Positions 14,101 to 26,740 of a stretch of 64,000 nt of DNA are shown in pieces. The stretch comes from Monarcha castaneiventris obscurior. Taxonomy: Eukaryota > Chordata > Aves > Passeriformes > Monarchidae. The position numbers and the translations under genes were made by a program. The stretch covers positions 7,594,001 through 7,658,000 of the forward strand of contig JAMPIT010000890.1 in NCBI GenBank assembly GCA_026261815.1. Direction: 5' to 3'. The notes beneath the pieces were generated by a model that saw only the letters and a list, made by a program, of their open reading frames with translations, did no database searches and was not told where the DNA came from. How positions within the stretch are numbered: position 1 is the first letter of the stretch; each line of letters starts with the position of its first letter.

Positions 14101-17100
14101 CTTTAAACTTTGCTATGTGGTAGGACATCATCTGTTGCATAGAGAGTCTAAGCAACTGATATCAAACCTAATTAAATTTTCTGAGTCTTTTTGTAGCTCT
14201 TTTTACTGTCAGTGCTGCTCTACTGTCAATGATTAGTTTTTCTCAAAGACCTTGCCAAGTAACTGATCAGAAAAGATCATATGCAGACCTTGAGTCTGTT
14301 CCTGAGGGTGGTAGGAAGATGGAGTAAAATGCAAAGTATTCATATGCTTGGCATCTAAATCCAGGTTGTGTTCCCTGCCAAAGGTATAGCTACAGCTGTT
14401 GGCTTAGCTTGGTAAGTGTAAAGATAAGACAGGTCAAGAACAAAGGAAAGTGTCAGTGCCAAATAGTTCTGTAACTTGCAAAATAATTTGCTTTACAGTG
14501 GTCTCAATATTTTAGCATTTTTATGGCAAGAGTGTGATAGTTATTCTAATTAATTATATTTTATAATATATTCCTTTAAAAGCACTTTCCAGTAGATGAT
14601 ATAAGACTGGGTCAGATTTGGTTTATACACTGTGTTCTCCCTAATGAAGGAGGAAGACTTGAGGAGTGGAAAAAAACTCCAAACCTCTAAACTTGAGCCA
14701 TAGTGAATTCTCATATTACTGTCTACAGGTCATATCCCGGGGTTGTCATAATCTGTAATACAAAGCCTTTCAGATTTGTACAGCTTGGCCACAGCAGGCA
14801 GTTCATAACCTGAAAGGCAAGAATATTCCCAGTGAGAGCTGTGAAGCTGTGCAGTGAAATTCTCTAGAGTTTATAGAGAGGCACTTACGTGTTGCCACAT
14901 TTAAACTCTCATATTTTGCTACTGTTCCTGGCAAAATAGAATTATTTTGCAGAAACTGCATTAGGAGATTATCCTTTACTCGTAGGGAAAGCAAGCTAGG
15001 TTCCTATATAAGAGTCCCCAAAGAATGCCCCAAGAAAGGCAGTGATAAATGCTGCTGGCATGAAAACTGAGGACACATCATTTGGGGAGGGTAAACCTGC
15101 AGAGTTTTTTCCTCTCAGCCTTACCTGATGTATGAAGAAGATCTGTTAAAAGACTCTTGCCTATGTAGACATACGAAGACTCTACAAATATTTGGAAACT
15201 GAGAAAATCTGACACCTGCAATGTGAGACAGCACCTAGCAAAAGAAACTTTTAAATTTGAAGAGGATGAACAATACTTGAATGAAAAAGTGCCTTTTTTC
15301 TTTTTTTCAATGAGAAATATTATGTGCAGTTTTGAAAATACCAGGAGTTTGGAAAGCAGTTAATTATCAGTAACTGTTTTGGGCACAGGGTGGGTTAGCA
15401 TAGTGAAAAAGTTTTAGGTGCACTTTTCTATGGTTTTAAACGGCCTGAGCAGCCTTATAAGGCAATAGAGAAAAATGTTTTACAGACATCACTAACTGCT
15501 GCAACAGGTGACTCTAAGTAGCCTTGCCAGCAGCTGGAATTCATTAAAACCTTGATTTGGGGATCAATATACATACCACAACTCCACCCACCCCTCCCCT
15601 TAAATTTAAAAGATTGCTCTACCTCTGTAGAAGCCCTGGCATTGAAGATGTGATGCTGAGTATTGGTAAGGCGAAATCTCGCTATTTTCCCTGCACAGAA
15701 ATTATAACATTTTGATAAATATGCGTTTACTGAGGGCATTTGTAAGGCTGTGAGCCAAACTCTAGAGTTGTAAATTTGACTCTCCTGTGCAGATTAGTGC
15801 CTACACCCCTTTTCCGATTAGGGCAAAATCAGGGGGAGTGTTGTCTATCTTTGAAGCCCTCAGCTAGTTATTTGGTGGGAGCTGCTCCAGAAGCTACAGG
15901 ACTTTCATAGAGACTTGCTATAAAATAATCAAGGTCAGATTTTAGTAAAGTTAAGCTAAATGCTGATCAGGCTTCTGATAGCTACTCAAAGGGAGCATAA
16001 GCAGCAGTGAGAAGGGGATGGAGAAGCAGAGGGAATATCTGGGCTCCTTTCACCTTTATTTTCTGTGCCTGTTGACTGTAAGCAGCCTTTACGTTATTGG
16101 ATGAATTTCATTAATTTTAACTTTGTTCTCAGGATGTCAAAACTTTTTTTCTATTCCCAATGAAAAGCCTTTCAAGGATCTCATAACTAGGTGCTGAGTA
16201 ATCAGGTCATAGGCATTTGTGTGTATGCCTAGAAAACAAATCATGATGTTGAGGTGACTGCTGCAAACACTGATATTTGGCAGGACTGGGGGAGTTTTGA
16301 GCTGTTTGTCTCTACCTGCTTAACTTCAAAAGGTTAGGCTGAGTTAATTTTGGCATTTTGCAGTGCTCCTGAGGATACAACTGTGGTCCCCACTGAGGTA
16401 TTATACTGCTGTAAAGATTAGACTTCACAGTCTGTCTGTACTTGTCAGCAACTGATATCTTTAAAGAATTTCTTTGGAAGATGCTGTTTGTGTTGTTTTG
16501 ACATAATGTCAATTTTATATAGATATATAAATATTTTTTACAATGTATCAACACACCCAAAACCAACAACCCACAAAACCTCAGGAAAGTAGGAGGAAAG
16601 CTTTTGATGTTGCTTTATAACTCAGATAAATTGGGTATCAGGAGTGCATGATAGTTACAGATGAAACTTTTTTTGTTTTTGATGGGCCCCTGAACCAAGT
16701 TAAGACAACTTACATAAAATGATCTCCATGCACAATCAGTAACACTTGAAATTTAGAGAAATGAGACAAAGTGTTAGACACAATATAATTTTTCTATCTA
16801 GAAGAAAATTTATATTTTTCTATTGCTTTCTAGAGTTAAAATAAAATATTGAAAACTTGCAGTTGCATTTAGGATTTATAGCAAGCAGGTGACAATATAA
16901 CAATTCATGGGCAACATTATGGACTATGGGATAACTAGGAGCATATGGTCCTGGCTGAAACCTACTGGACATATCTCTGTCCTCAGGAATGATTAGTATA
17001 ACTTTGCTGTTTTAATTATGAGTGCTTTATTAGTAAATAGTATAAAATACCCTTTAATAGGACATGCTATCTGCTTTCAGACACAGTGTAACTTTCCTAG

Positions 17101-18486
17101 TTGTGTTAATTTGATTTACAAGAAGTTTGCAGAAAGACATCAGTATGCTGGTCCTAACACAAGAATTTGGTACCAAATATCTACTCAGACGCTTTTCAGT
17201 AAATCTGTAGTCATTTGGGAGCTAGAGACAGGATAAAGGTTTGCAAAGAAACTGGGGACCCAATAGTAACACAAGGAGTGCTGGCAGTAGCTTTATTTCC
17301 CGATAAGGTACATCTGTCTTCCTTCTCTATCTTTCTACCCTTCCTTGGCCTCTCTACATCTTATGAATAAAATGAAGGCTAATGATCCTCTGATAAAAGA
17401 ACCTAAAGGCTTATCAGAAGTAGCTGCATGCATTTAAGATAGCCTCCTTACTGTATGGTAACTCTGAGAAACCTTTAGCTCTTCCAGCTTTTTTCCAGGC
17501 GCAGATTTGTTTGTGGTGGCTCTGTCCATTCAGGCTGAGCATGCTTTTACTTTAGAAAGAATAAACTAGCTGAAAATGTGCTACAATTCACTTTTGCTGT
17601 AGCAATATGCTGTTCTTCTCAAAATTTTCAAGCAGCATTTCAGCAAGGAAAGGATATTTATTAGCAATGGGGTTAATATGGTATTTGGATGCTGCGGAGT
17701 GAGTTGTTTTCTCACCCTTTAATTATTTGTCCATTTAAAAAGAGTAATTTCAAAGACCTGGTAACTTTTATTTAATAATTTATCCATATATAGTATGATG
17801 AGGAAGCTTAAAGAAAAATGGCTTCCAGGATGTTATGTCATCATGCAGTAGAGATAGATGTTGTGGATTAGGCAAGACAAATGCCCTATTTTTTACTTTG
17901 TCCCCACCCCTTTTTTTTAATTGAAGTTACTAAGCGTATACAGCTAATAGCAAGAAATAATGCTCTCTCAGTATTTCCTGGTACGATGAACTGATCTATT
18001 TTAATCAGCAGTTGCTGATCCAGCTGGGATGAGACTTGAGCTCAAGCAAATAGAAATCAAGCAGTGCCTGTGAAGACAGCCCCTGGCCCATCTAAACTAC
18101 TTCTCTCTCTGTTGCTCCGTGTAGACGTACTGTGACAATATCAAATTGAGGAAATTGCTTGCAATGGATTACTGAGGAGCCAGGAATTGTTTTATATCTA
18201 GAGCTCTGTATCTTTTAAAATCAGATTGCTTAATACATGGTGAAACAAATACTTGAGTGGGTCTATTTTCTAGTATAGCTATTATTATGAAGCGAAATTT
18301 AAAATCAAGGCGGTGTGAGAGATTAATACCTTCCAGAAGCCTGAAGGCATAAGACAAAATTAAAAAAAAATGAGCTTTTCTACTCAGTTCGTTATAACAC
18401 CGTGGGAGATCAGTATCAGGGAAGTTTCTAAATGCAGAGGATAATAGAAGCATTACACGAAGTTTCGGAGTAGAAAATAATTTCCA

Positions 18487-18500
18487 CTGCCCTCTGCTGA
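18487..18500 (-). promoter_or_regulatory. CTCF-like motif
   Basis: The minus strand reads TCAGCAGAGGGCAG, which matches 13 of 14 positions of the CTCF core consensus CCASYAGRKGGCRS; only the first base differs. It lies at the edge of a locally GC-richer stretch (about 18486-18640) that also has a duplicated CTGCAGGCT unit at about 18500-18518 and an AP-1-like TGAGTCA near 18605. Motif matching alone predicts occupancy poorly, so this is only a candidate. Confidence 0.3.
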
Positions 18501-18886
18501 CTGCAGGCTCTGCAGGCTCTGCTCAGCCATGTGCAGCTGTGAGCTCTCCTCAGAGCCCGCACCGAGCAGCAGGCGTGAGCCACCTTATGAATGGAGCTGT
18601 GAGAGTGAGTCACACTTGGAAGATAGCGTTTTGCTGCGGGTGCTGCTACAATACCTGAAAGGTTTTCTTTATGCTCACCTGCAATGAGCCATGATGTATT
18701 GGCAGATGCGAAAAGCTTTTTCAAGTCCCTTTTGACTGCCAGGTTACACGGGCTACTTAATTTCAGTGTGCTGTCTTTGCCCCTCCACTGCTTGAAACTG
18801 TGTGAATTTTGGGCTCCTAGAGAGGTATGAAACACTGTTCTGGGCTATTTTGTGTTGCACAATGTCAGTTTTATCCCAGGCATTGA

Positions 18887-18940
18887 AGAAAAGAAAATAA
18901 AACAAACAAACAAAAACCCCAAAACAAACAAAGGAAAAAG
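18887..18940. repeat. A/C-rich low-complexity tract
   Basis: Degenerate AAAC repeats (AAACAAACAAAC and AAAACCCCAAAAC types). No retroposon body is recognisable next to it. Confidence 0.75.
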
Positions 18941-21724
18941 AATCCACAGAGGAAAGTTTTGCCCTGTCTTTCTCAGAAGAGCATGATAAGACTTCAGAGG
19001 GCAAGCTAGGCTTTAGTATTACAGCACCTTCATTCACCCTCTTAACCTCTGATGGTTTGGAGGTCAAAACAGTCTTTTGGGTACCTTAGAATGAAGAGGC
19101 TGCAAATTTCCTTTATGGTCAGCGTTATCATTAAACAGGCTTAAGACGCAGTGTGAGAGCAACACAATTCCAGCTTGCTTATCATGCTGCAGATTACTTG
19201 GGAGCCTCAATTTATCCACCTAAAGATTAAATCCTTTCCCTGTAATTGTTTGTAGACTGGATCTAGTACCAGGTTAGGACAGTGCTAGTGAAGGAGACAG
19301 TTGGGGCTGGTACAAGTACTACAAATTAGAGCAAGAAAATAGGGTAATTGTGAGTATTATAAAAATTATGGCCCTACATAGTATTTCTATAAATTGATTA
19401 TAACCTTTCTAACATTATTCTGGTGTCTTTTTCTTTCAACTACTGTAACATCTCCGTGCTTCAGTATTCCAATATTCCCCCTCATCTTCTCTAGTGTCTC
19501 GGCTCCCTGACTTAAACTGGAAATGTCAACGTACTAGTTTCTTTGAAACAATTTCTTTGGAAGTTTTGTGCAGGTATTGATGTGGTCAAGCACCAGACAC
19601 TTTCTGCATTTTCTAAGCATAAAGGAAGGCAGCGCTTCAAGGCTAGGCTGCTATTACAGACCAAGTAATTACTCTGGGTCAGAAGATGTATTTCAGTAAA
19701 TATCACTTGGTTAGATCAGGTCCCAGAAGGAGATTAAAAAAAGCAAGATGCTTCCCAGGTAACTCTTTTATCTCCTCCTGAGTTCTGTGCAATGTGGCCA
19801 AACGCTGCCTTGTAGGCTTGGGGTCAGTCAAGTGAAACTATACAGAGGAATAATGGTGTGTGGGCATGATCAGGTCTGAAGACCTTGAAGGGTGTGTTAA
19901 ACATACTTATATACCACGAGGAAAGCAAAATGTGAGGTAGAGTCTCAATTTTGTAAATAAGTATTTTCATCAAGCTATTGTAATTTGTGGTTGTACTTCC
20001 ATTCAGAGTTCTTCCAGGCTGCAGTTTCCTCCTTCATGTTCAGTGTCACAAGTGGTCTTCAGGGTTTCTTGGATGCTGCTGCAGTGCAACCTGTCCTGTT
20101 GGCAGCCAGAGCTGCCTCTGAATCCTGTGCCTTCCTCTCCTGTAGATTTGAAGTACTCTTGGCAGTTCAGCATGAACACGTGGGACCTGCTGTAAGAAAG
20201 CATGTGCTCCTGATCTGCTGATTTCAGATGCCTCTACATCCCAGAAATGGTTTGGAAGGTTATGTGACTGCACAGTGTGAATGCACCCGAGGGTCAGGAC
20301 ATGGATGGATAATGTAGGTACTTAGCTTATCACACCTGCAGTGTCCAGTATGTTCAGTTCACTGGCTGAAGGTGTAGTTCTGTGTGAAAGGGTTGTCTAG
20401 CCTCTGCATCCTTAAATCAGGTCAGTGATCACAGTTAAATGTAGCTTGGAGGAAGGCAGCATATGAAAGTCTGTCTCTTCCTTTTGGAAGAAACTTGATA
20501 GATAAAGCTGTGCCAACATTAAAACCTGTACAGTTCTGAATGCTTCCATAGATGGAGCACTTGCAAAATTCCAATTATCACTAGTTATAAAAGGTGACCT
20601 TGTAAAGGCAGGTAAACCCTAAGAATGCACTTGTAAAATAATGTTTGGTTGACTTATCCTAGGGGGTGAAAAAACCTCCCTATGGTTGTCTTGTGTGTTC
20701 AAAACACTTTTCAGTCGGTTCCAGCATGTTGTCTAAATTAGATAAATCAACTGTTGCTTTTTCTTGAAAGAAAAGCCCTTTAGAAGAAGGTTCATGGGAT
20801 TTTACCAAATATAACTTCAACTGCTGCTTGTCTGTTGCACTCATCTGATGTACAATTTTTTCAGAAATCTTATGATTGCAGAATGAACCCCAAACTGTGA
20901 GTTCTGACCGCCTATATATTACTGGCTGCTCTTTTGTTTTACTCTGACACCTTTAATTCCTGGAATTTGGACTCTGCCAGATACCTTTCAGGTTCAATGT
21001 GTACAGAACTGCATTTTAAGGCTGTTGTTTCATTTGGTAATTAAATATTGACAGTGGTAGTAAGGGGGGAATTTTATTCTGCAAGCAGACTTGGTGATTG
21101 CCATTGGTTTCTTTGATAAAAAGATACCCCAGATGTATCTGTCTATTGACTGAGTTAATTAGCTATAAGCTGACTTAGAAATAGACAGTTGATAGTTATT
21201 TATTAAATGAGCATGGTTAATTTAGAAGTTATTCATCTTGCAAACAAACTGCCAGCTCTGTAAACAGCTATGGGTACAATTATGATTGCATGTTTCTAGC
21301 ATTCATTTGATCACTGGAAACAGAGCTAATTTAACCCTTCTTCACAATACATTTGCAAGGTGTAATTGATTAGTTCTTAGTGACAGTTCTGTCAGGCAGG
21401 TATAGAAATAGCATGCAGATGACTCAATCTATTCCAGTCCTACAGGACAAGGAGGAGTAAAATATATCATCTTTTATTTGACGTGAAGTCAGATCATGTG
21501 AGACTGTCTGCTTGTAAGGAGATTAGAAAGTTATCATTTTCACATTGTCACTTTTCTGAAGAGGACTGCAAATTAACAGTTCAAGGGAAAGGTCCTTCCC
21601 TAGTGGATTGCTGTAGCATTTATAAAGGTGTATTCTTAATCAAATTGGAACTATTAGTTTGGTTTTGGACTAAATACACATTCTTCAGTGAGAATTAACA
21701 TAGCTTGCTTCTAGTTCTGATACC

Positions 21725-22200
21725 TGTAGCAGAGCTACCAAGAGAAGAAGGTTCTCAGCCAGGTCTGAGAAGTAGGACACAGTGATGACATGGATGATTA
21801 TGATTAGATTTCTTGCTAATTCAGTGTTTAAATACTGCAGTGCAGTGTCTAAATAACAACACTGTCATTTATTATAATTGATTATGCTATAATTATGTTG
21901 TGGTGCCTCCTGTTGAGTCATGAGCTTCAGTGAGATCTCCTTGCTGTCTAAATTTCTCAGAGAAATCTAGGTGTGGCTAGGATCAATTAGTTTCAGATTT
22001 GATCAACAGTCTAAAGAGTCTAATATAAGAAGGCTTGATTAAAAATGGGCAAAGTCAGTCTTTGGCCTTGCAGAATGCACAATTGCAAAGCAACAAAGCA
22101 CCTAAGTAGTTTCTTTAAGATTTTATCTCCTTATTTGATAGGACTTGAGTGATTTTACTTGCCCATCCAAAAGTGAGTGTTCCCCCATTTTCAGCCAAGT
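21725..22200 (-). mobile_element. Old solo-LTR-like element, copy A
   Basis: This stretch aligns by eye with a second copy at 37955-38290. Shared parts are the left end (TGTAGCAGAG here, TGTGGCAGAG there), a block reading ATGATTAGATTT then TTGCTAAT, a CAGTGCAGT block and a 38-base perfectly identical core at 22060-22097. Read on the minus strand the element ends ...CTCTGCTACA, as expected for the CA terminus of an LTR, and the sister copy has AATAAA upstream of that terminus. Relative to the sister copy there are roughly 130-150 extra bases between about 21845 and 22000. The outer (5') boundary on the right is unclear and may lie beyond 22200. Assignment to an ERVL-type LTR is inference; another dispersed repeat family is possible. 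Confidence 0.5.
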
Positions 22201-23945
22201 ATACCCTGCAGGCTCCTTGCTGGGGCAGGGATACATCCAGAAGTTGCTTGCAACATTTGAAGGCTGTGGGTTTTCTTTGTTTTAGTTTCATTTTTATTCT
22301 GACCTGTAGCTATAGGATGGTTGCATGCCCTGAGTCCCTGGATACTCTTAGAGGCTCATGTAGGACAAGGGAAGCTTTAGTTAATAGAAGAAAGAATCAG
22401 TTACTTGCTTTTATAATTTGACAGCTATTTTGGGAGCTTGCTGTCCTTTTCTGTATTTACTTATGCCATTGCTTGCTGCCAAATCTGTTTTCTAGTTTGT
22501 CTTTATTATCCATGTCTTTACTATACTCTACTTTCAGATATTTGGAATGCAGAAAGGCAGGGGCATTGTATTGAAACAAAAATCTATGGGCATATTTTTG
22601 GTTTAGAGCCCTTTCTTGGCAGTCAGAAAAGATATTGAGGGATAGTCAAGTCACAGATTTAGAAATGATGTCTTAACAGTTTTTAAGAAATGTATAACGG
22701 CATCATGCTCTTTCTGGCTTTGGAAGAGTAACTGAGCTCGTTCTGCAGTTTCCTGAATTGGGGGTACTAGAAGGTCATCTTTAACACAAGGAAACCACTC
22801 TTGGCATTAGTAGAACCAGCACCTGTTTGAGAGGAAAAGCTCGTCAGGTCCTTGTGAGCAGTTGTGTGCTTTGACTCCTGGGGAGGATTTGGGGCTGGCA
22901 CAGGTTGAAGTCAGGCACAGTGTGAGACCAGATCAGGGTTTGGTGGCCTGGGGCAAGGGAAGCAGTACACAGATATTGTTAGCATTTTACATGGACTATT
23001 TTGAAGTCCTTGCCCCATTCAGCAGAGACTTTTGATGTTCCCCATACACAGTGTGGGGAAACCTTGGGATTTGATTCCACTTGGGAGGTCAAACTGCTAA
23101 AAGCTCAGACATTTCTGTATGTAATCTGTCCTAAAGCAAGTCTCTTTATGTAACACTTTAAATAAACCAGACCAGTAACTCAGCAGGTGCTATTCATTTA
23201 TAAATCAGTTAACACTCAACACCGTGTCAGGAAAATTAAAGCCAGATCTGTTGCATCATACCCTATTCCGACCTATCAGATCATATCACTTGGCTTTTCC
23301 TCCCTTGTGGGTAAATAAGGATAATCTAGTGCTGTCCCTTGTGTAGGACTATAATGAAGGTCTTCTGTAGGCAAGTTATCTACTTTTCAGAGCCACACCA
23401 ATACACTGGGGTGAATCTGGAGTCCCATTGAGAGGGGTGTGACATTTATCAGAATGTTAATTAGTGAGTGCTGTTGTGTATGGGACGAATGCAGCATTAC
23501 AAAGTGCAGATATCCTTATTTTTATACTGGTGCCCTGTTACAACTAAACGTGCTAAATCTGAAGTGTGGTGTCTAATGCATGTGCACTTCTACACAAGGC
23601 TTTTGTTTTGATTGACTCCTGCTACAAAACTCAGAAGCATTTGGGCAGAATGATCCCTCCATGGAAATCAGCTCTACTTTGTCATCACAGGAGGAGATTA
23701 AAGGGGTTTTTTTTTTCTCTTCAGTAGCAAAGCTATAAAGATGCACAACTATTTCCCCAAGATCTTCAGGAAGTCAGGGCTGTCCATGGAGAAATAATAA
23801 CTGCTTCAAGTCAGGTCTCACTGTCCTTCTTTTGGCTAGAATTTTTGGAGAGAATATTCTGCTAACATTGCCTTCACCACATACAGGAGCCTTGGGAATG
23901 CAAGGCAAGGAGCTCTGTGTAGGATAGTGCCCTCCATAATTCCCT

Positions 23946-23989
23946 AAAACAAACAAACAAATCTATGTTTTGGTTTGTTTGTTTGTTTT
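23946..23989. repeat. 16-bp perfect AAAC/GTTT inverted repeat
   Basis: AAAACAAACAAACAAA at 23946-23961 is followed by 12 bases and then its exact reverse complement at 23974-23989. Both arms are simple tetranucleotide repeats. The structure could come from two converging A-rich tails or from a palindromic microsatellite expansion. Confidence 0.9.
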
Positions 23990-24379
23990 TAATGGAGCCT
24001 GCAGATAAATGTGGATTCCTGACATTATCCACAGCTTGTTCATGTCAGAGTACTGTGTACCAGCGCATTAGATAGACTGTGTCACACATTTTGGTGTACT
24101 GCAAAATGAAACACCTGAAGTATTTGTATGAATTCTCTATATATGACATAATTTAGAATGGAGAAGAACTCTTTTCTCTGTAAGGTTGTATGTAGAGGCA
24201 GCATGTTAGTGTAAAGCATTTTCCTTGTAAACTCACACTTGGAATTGTTTGTGATGCATTAAAAAAGATACCCAGATTAACTGCTGATCATTTTCGTCAG
24301 ACTTATATACATAATTATATATATGTATAATTTTTGAAGACTTTTTGAATTTTTTTCTACCATAAGGAAGACAGGCTTC

Positions 24380-24423
24380 TACAGATACATTGCTCTCAGA
24401 AAGCTGAGAACAATGTATCTGTA
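24380..24423. repeat. Stem-loop, 20-bp arms, one mismatch
   Basis: The arm at 24380-24399 pairs with the arm at 24404-24423 across a 4-base AAAG loop. Nineteen of 20 positions are complementary; the exception is C24393, which faces A24410. Pairing does not extend cleanly beyond the arms, so the stem is shorter than a typical microRNA precursor (about 30 bp). A second stem-loop starts at the next base. It may be a tiny palindromic transposon remnant, a structured RNA or a local templated inversion. Confidence 0.9.
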
Positions 24424-24448
24424 CTTATCCATGCTGTGGCTGGATAAG
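24424..24448. repeat. Adjacent 8-bp perfect stem-loop
   Basis: CTTATCCA at 24424-24431 and TGGATAAG at 24441-24448 are exact reverse complements around a 9-base loop. It follows the larger stem-loop at 24380-24423 without a gap, giving about 69 bases of nearly continuous hairpin-forming DNA. Confidence 0.85.
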
Positions 24449-26429
24449 TAACTAACTTTTTCAGGCATTGCCTTTAAGGGAAGAAAAAAAATCAAAATTT
24501 CTTAAAGGTCACTTTGTAAACCCATAGTTTGTGTCAAATGCTTCTGCAGTTCTGGACACTCTCTAGTGGTCACCTATAATTGAACATAGGAAGAAAATGC
24601 CATATCTTGTCTTTTTGTCACTTGTTCTTTATCTTTCTGAAGTGCTAACTTCAGCCCTCTCCCAACCCCCCACTGGCTTTTGCGTTTCAGTAGATCTGTT
24701 TCAGTATATATTGTTAAAAAATATTGTGAGTGGCCCCATAGGTATGCTTTTCTCCACAGCAGAGAAATTTATCAAAACTTGTATTTTGCCCCAATAAGAA
24801 AATTTTAGAATAGTGTTACTTAGAACGTTTTTTTTTGGTGTTTTTTTTAAGGAATGGAATGTGAAACTTCTTTCTGACAAATGTTCTTCTCTGTGTTGTT
24901 GATCCGTGGCATAAGTGCAGTGCCAAGTTACCTGTGCATTTGTGCTCATTTCCCCCGTTTGTCTTGTGATTATAATTACAAAGGAGTTGTTTGGTTTATT
25001 TCAAGAAGAGTTTGGAATGCGTGATTTTGTCTCGATCCCAGCAAAACACAGTTGAACTATAGAGATGTCTTCGCTTGTAGCTGTTCTTAGGATGTGAAAT
25101 TTTGTTTGCGTGTTCATCTTAAATGATGATTATCATGAGGTTGTATTTTTAGTGCTAGTGATCAACTAGTCTCTCTGGACTTCCTTTTCCATGGTGATTT
25201 AATATATTAAGTGCTTAGCTTTGCTTCTATTAACTGGCTGTCTTTAGCATATATATGGGGAAATTCACAAGATGTGGTTGAGCCAAAAGCTTTTAGTAAA
25301 GTTTTGGGTTAATATTAAATTACCTGTAGAAATTAATTTTATGAGACTTCTGATGTAACACTTGCTAAACAGCACATCTATTCTTGCCTGAAACCTATTA
25401 ATCTTTACAGGATTGTGCTTTGCAATTACTACGCAGCATCCCAGGAATTTAAAATGTGTGGACTTACACTCTTGTATCATGCAGATATAGCACATCCCAT
25501 GGCAAAGCACAAGACAAGATGTGCACACAACATCCCAATCCTGTTATTGGATATGTGCACACAGGGTGTTCAGCACTGACTGCCTGCCTTGCAACTGGGC
25601 TGACATTGATGGTTGCATTGATTTCCAGTTGGACAAATCAGTAAAGAGAATCAGTGAGCAGAATACATACTTTACAAAAATATTCACTTTTGGCTGTGCT
25701 GACAAGAGGTAGCCAGTGAGACTTATTTATAATGTTTTCAGCCATTACCTCCAAACTTGGAACTAGTGCCATCTTGCCTTCAGCCTTTCAAGTGCTCATT
25801 CAATCACCCTCATCAGACTGCTTAGCATATAACTGTGTTTTGTACTCGGCCTGACTTTGGTACAAATGCAGCTTCATCATCTGCAGCAGCAGCAAATAAG
25901 TGGGATCCTTGAAAGAATGATAGGCAAATGAATCTCACTGACAGTACATCAATTAACTTAGTAATGTATTACAATTGCCATCAGCGAAGAATACAAGCCT
26001 GAGCAACCTTGAGCATATCAGAGCTCTGCAGGATCCTGGCCTTGCACGTCCTGCCAGTGCACCACTGCTAAAGGGTAAAACCAGCCAAATTATGCTTGCA
26101 GAATTAAGAAGTAACGTTTTCGAGTTATACTGGTGGGTTCAGTACAGCACAACTGCTCCTCCCTCTCCTTTTGCACACAGAGTTTGAAACCACCCTCCAC
26201 CAGAACATGCTTTCCATAATGGCAATTGATGGGAAAAGGGTTTGCAGAATACCCCTGCAATCGTGTGCCACCAGCAAGCTGGTGCTGGAGTTGCTTCATC
26301 CATGCTGGTTAATTGGGGCTCTACAGATTTCCAAAGCAGCCTGGTAGAGCACCACAGCTTCAGTTTGCTGCTCCTATCCTTTGGTTCTCTGCTGATTACT
26401 TTAGCTGCAGAGAGTTGGGGCAAGGAGGC

Positions 26430-26740
26430 TGTGGATGGGTGGAGTCAGTCTTTTCTCCCAGGTAACAAGTGATAAGACAAGAGGAGATGGTCTCAAGTTG
26501 CACCAGAGGAGGTTTAGACTGGATATTAGGAAAAATTTCTTTACAGAAAGGGTCATCAAACATTGGAACAGGCTGCCCAGAGAAGTGGTGCAATCATTGT
26601 CCCTGGAAGTGTTCTAAATATACATAGATATGGTTTAGATAGATATGGTAGAGTCATGGATTAGTGATGAACTTGGCAGTGCTGGATTACTGGTTGGGTT
26701 TGATCTTAAAGACCTTTTCGAACCTAAATGATTCCATGAA
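26430..26740 (+). mobile_element. CR1 LINE, 5'-truncated 3' end
   Basis: This is the 3' end of a chicken-repeat-1 (CR1) non-LTR retrotransposon in sense orientation. The frame opening at 26435 gives the conserved ORF2 C-terminal sequence, including [30 protein letters not shown] and [10 protein letters not shown]. It ends at a TAA at 26615-26617, where related copies continue with a lysine after EVF, so the reading frame is broken. The remainder is the CR1 3' UTR with GGCAGTGCTGG and GATCTTAAAGACCTTTTCGAACC, ending in the tail motif ATTCCATGA at 26731. All upstream parts (ORF1, endonuclease and most of the reverse transcriptase) are absent, as is usual for CR1 insertions. It is a fossil and not mobile. 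Confidence 0.95.

Larger units (their letters stand above)
11183..21724. other. Unique noncoding segment
   Basis: AT-rich sequence with no recognisable gene or transposon. It includes T runs near 11477-11490 and 11538-11548, a short direct duplication near 13907-13932 (GGGATATATTC twice), a CTCF-like motif at 18487-18500 and an A/C-rich tract at 18887-18940. The longest frame (minus strand, 18428-18835, 135 codons) begins at a non-ATG codon and has no motif I recognise. Confidence 0.55.
22201..26429. other. Unique noncoding segment with inverted repeats
   Basis: No gene or transposon is recognised. The notable content is an AAAC/GTTT inverted repeat at 23946-23989 and two adjacent stem-loops at 24380-24448, listed separately. 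Open frames are all under 100 codons. Confidence 0.55.

Noticed and set aside
18428..18835. 135-codon minus-strand frame
   Set aside because: It begins at a non-ATG codon, has no recognisable domain and lacks convincing splice signals. It spans a slightly GC-richer stretch where stops are rarer.
19190..19240. GGGAGCCTCAATTTATCCACC, reminiscent of a MIR/core-SINE segment
   Set aside because: Only about 20 bases look similar, with no flanking SINE structure, so the match is not distinguishable from chance by eye.
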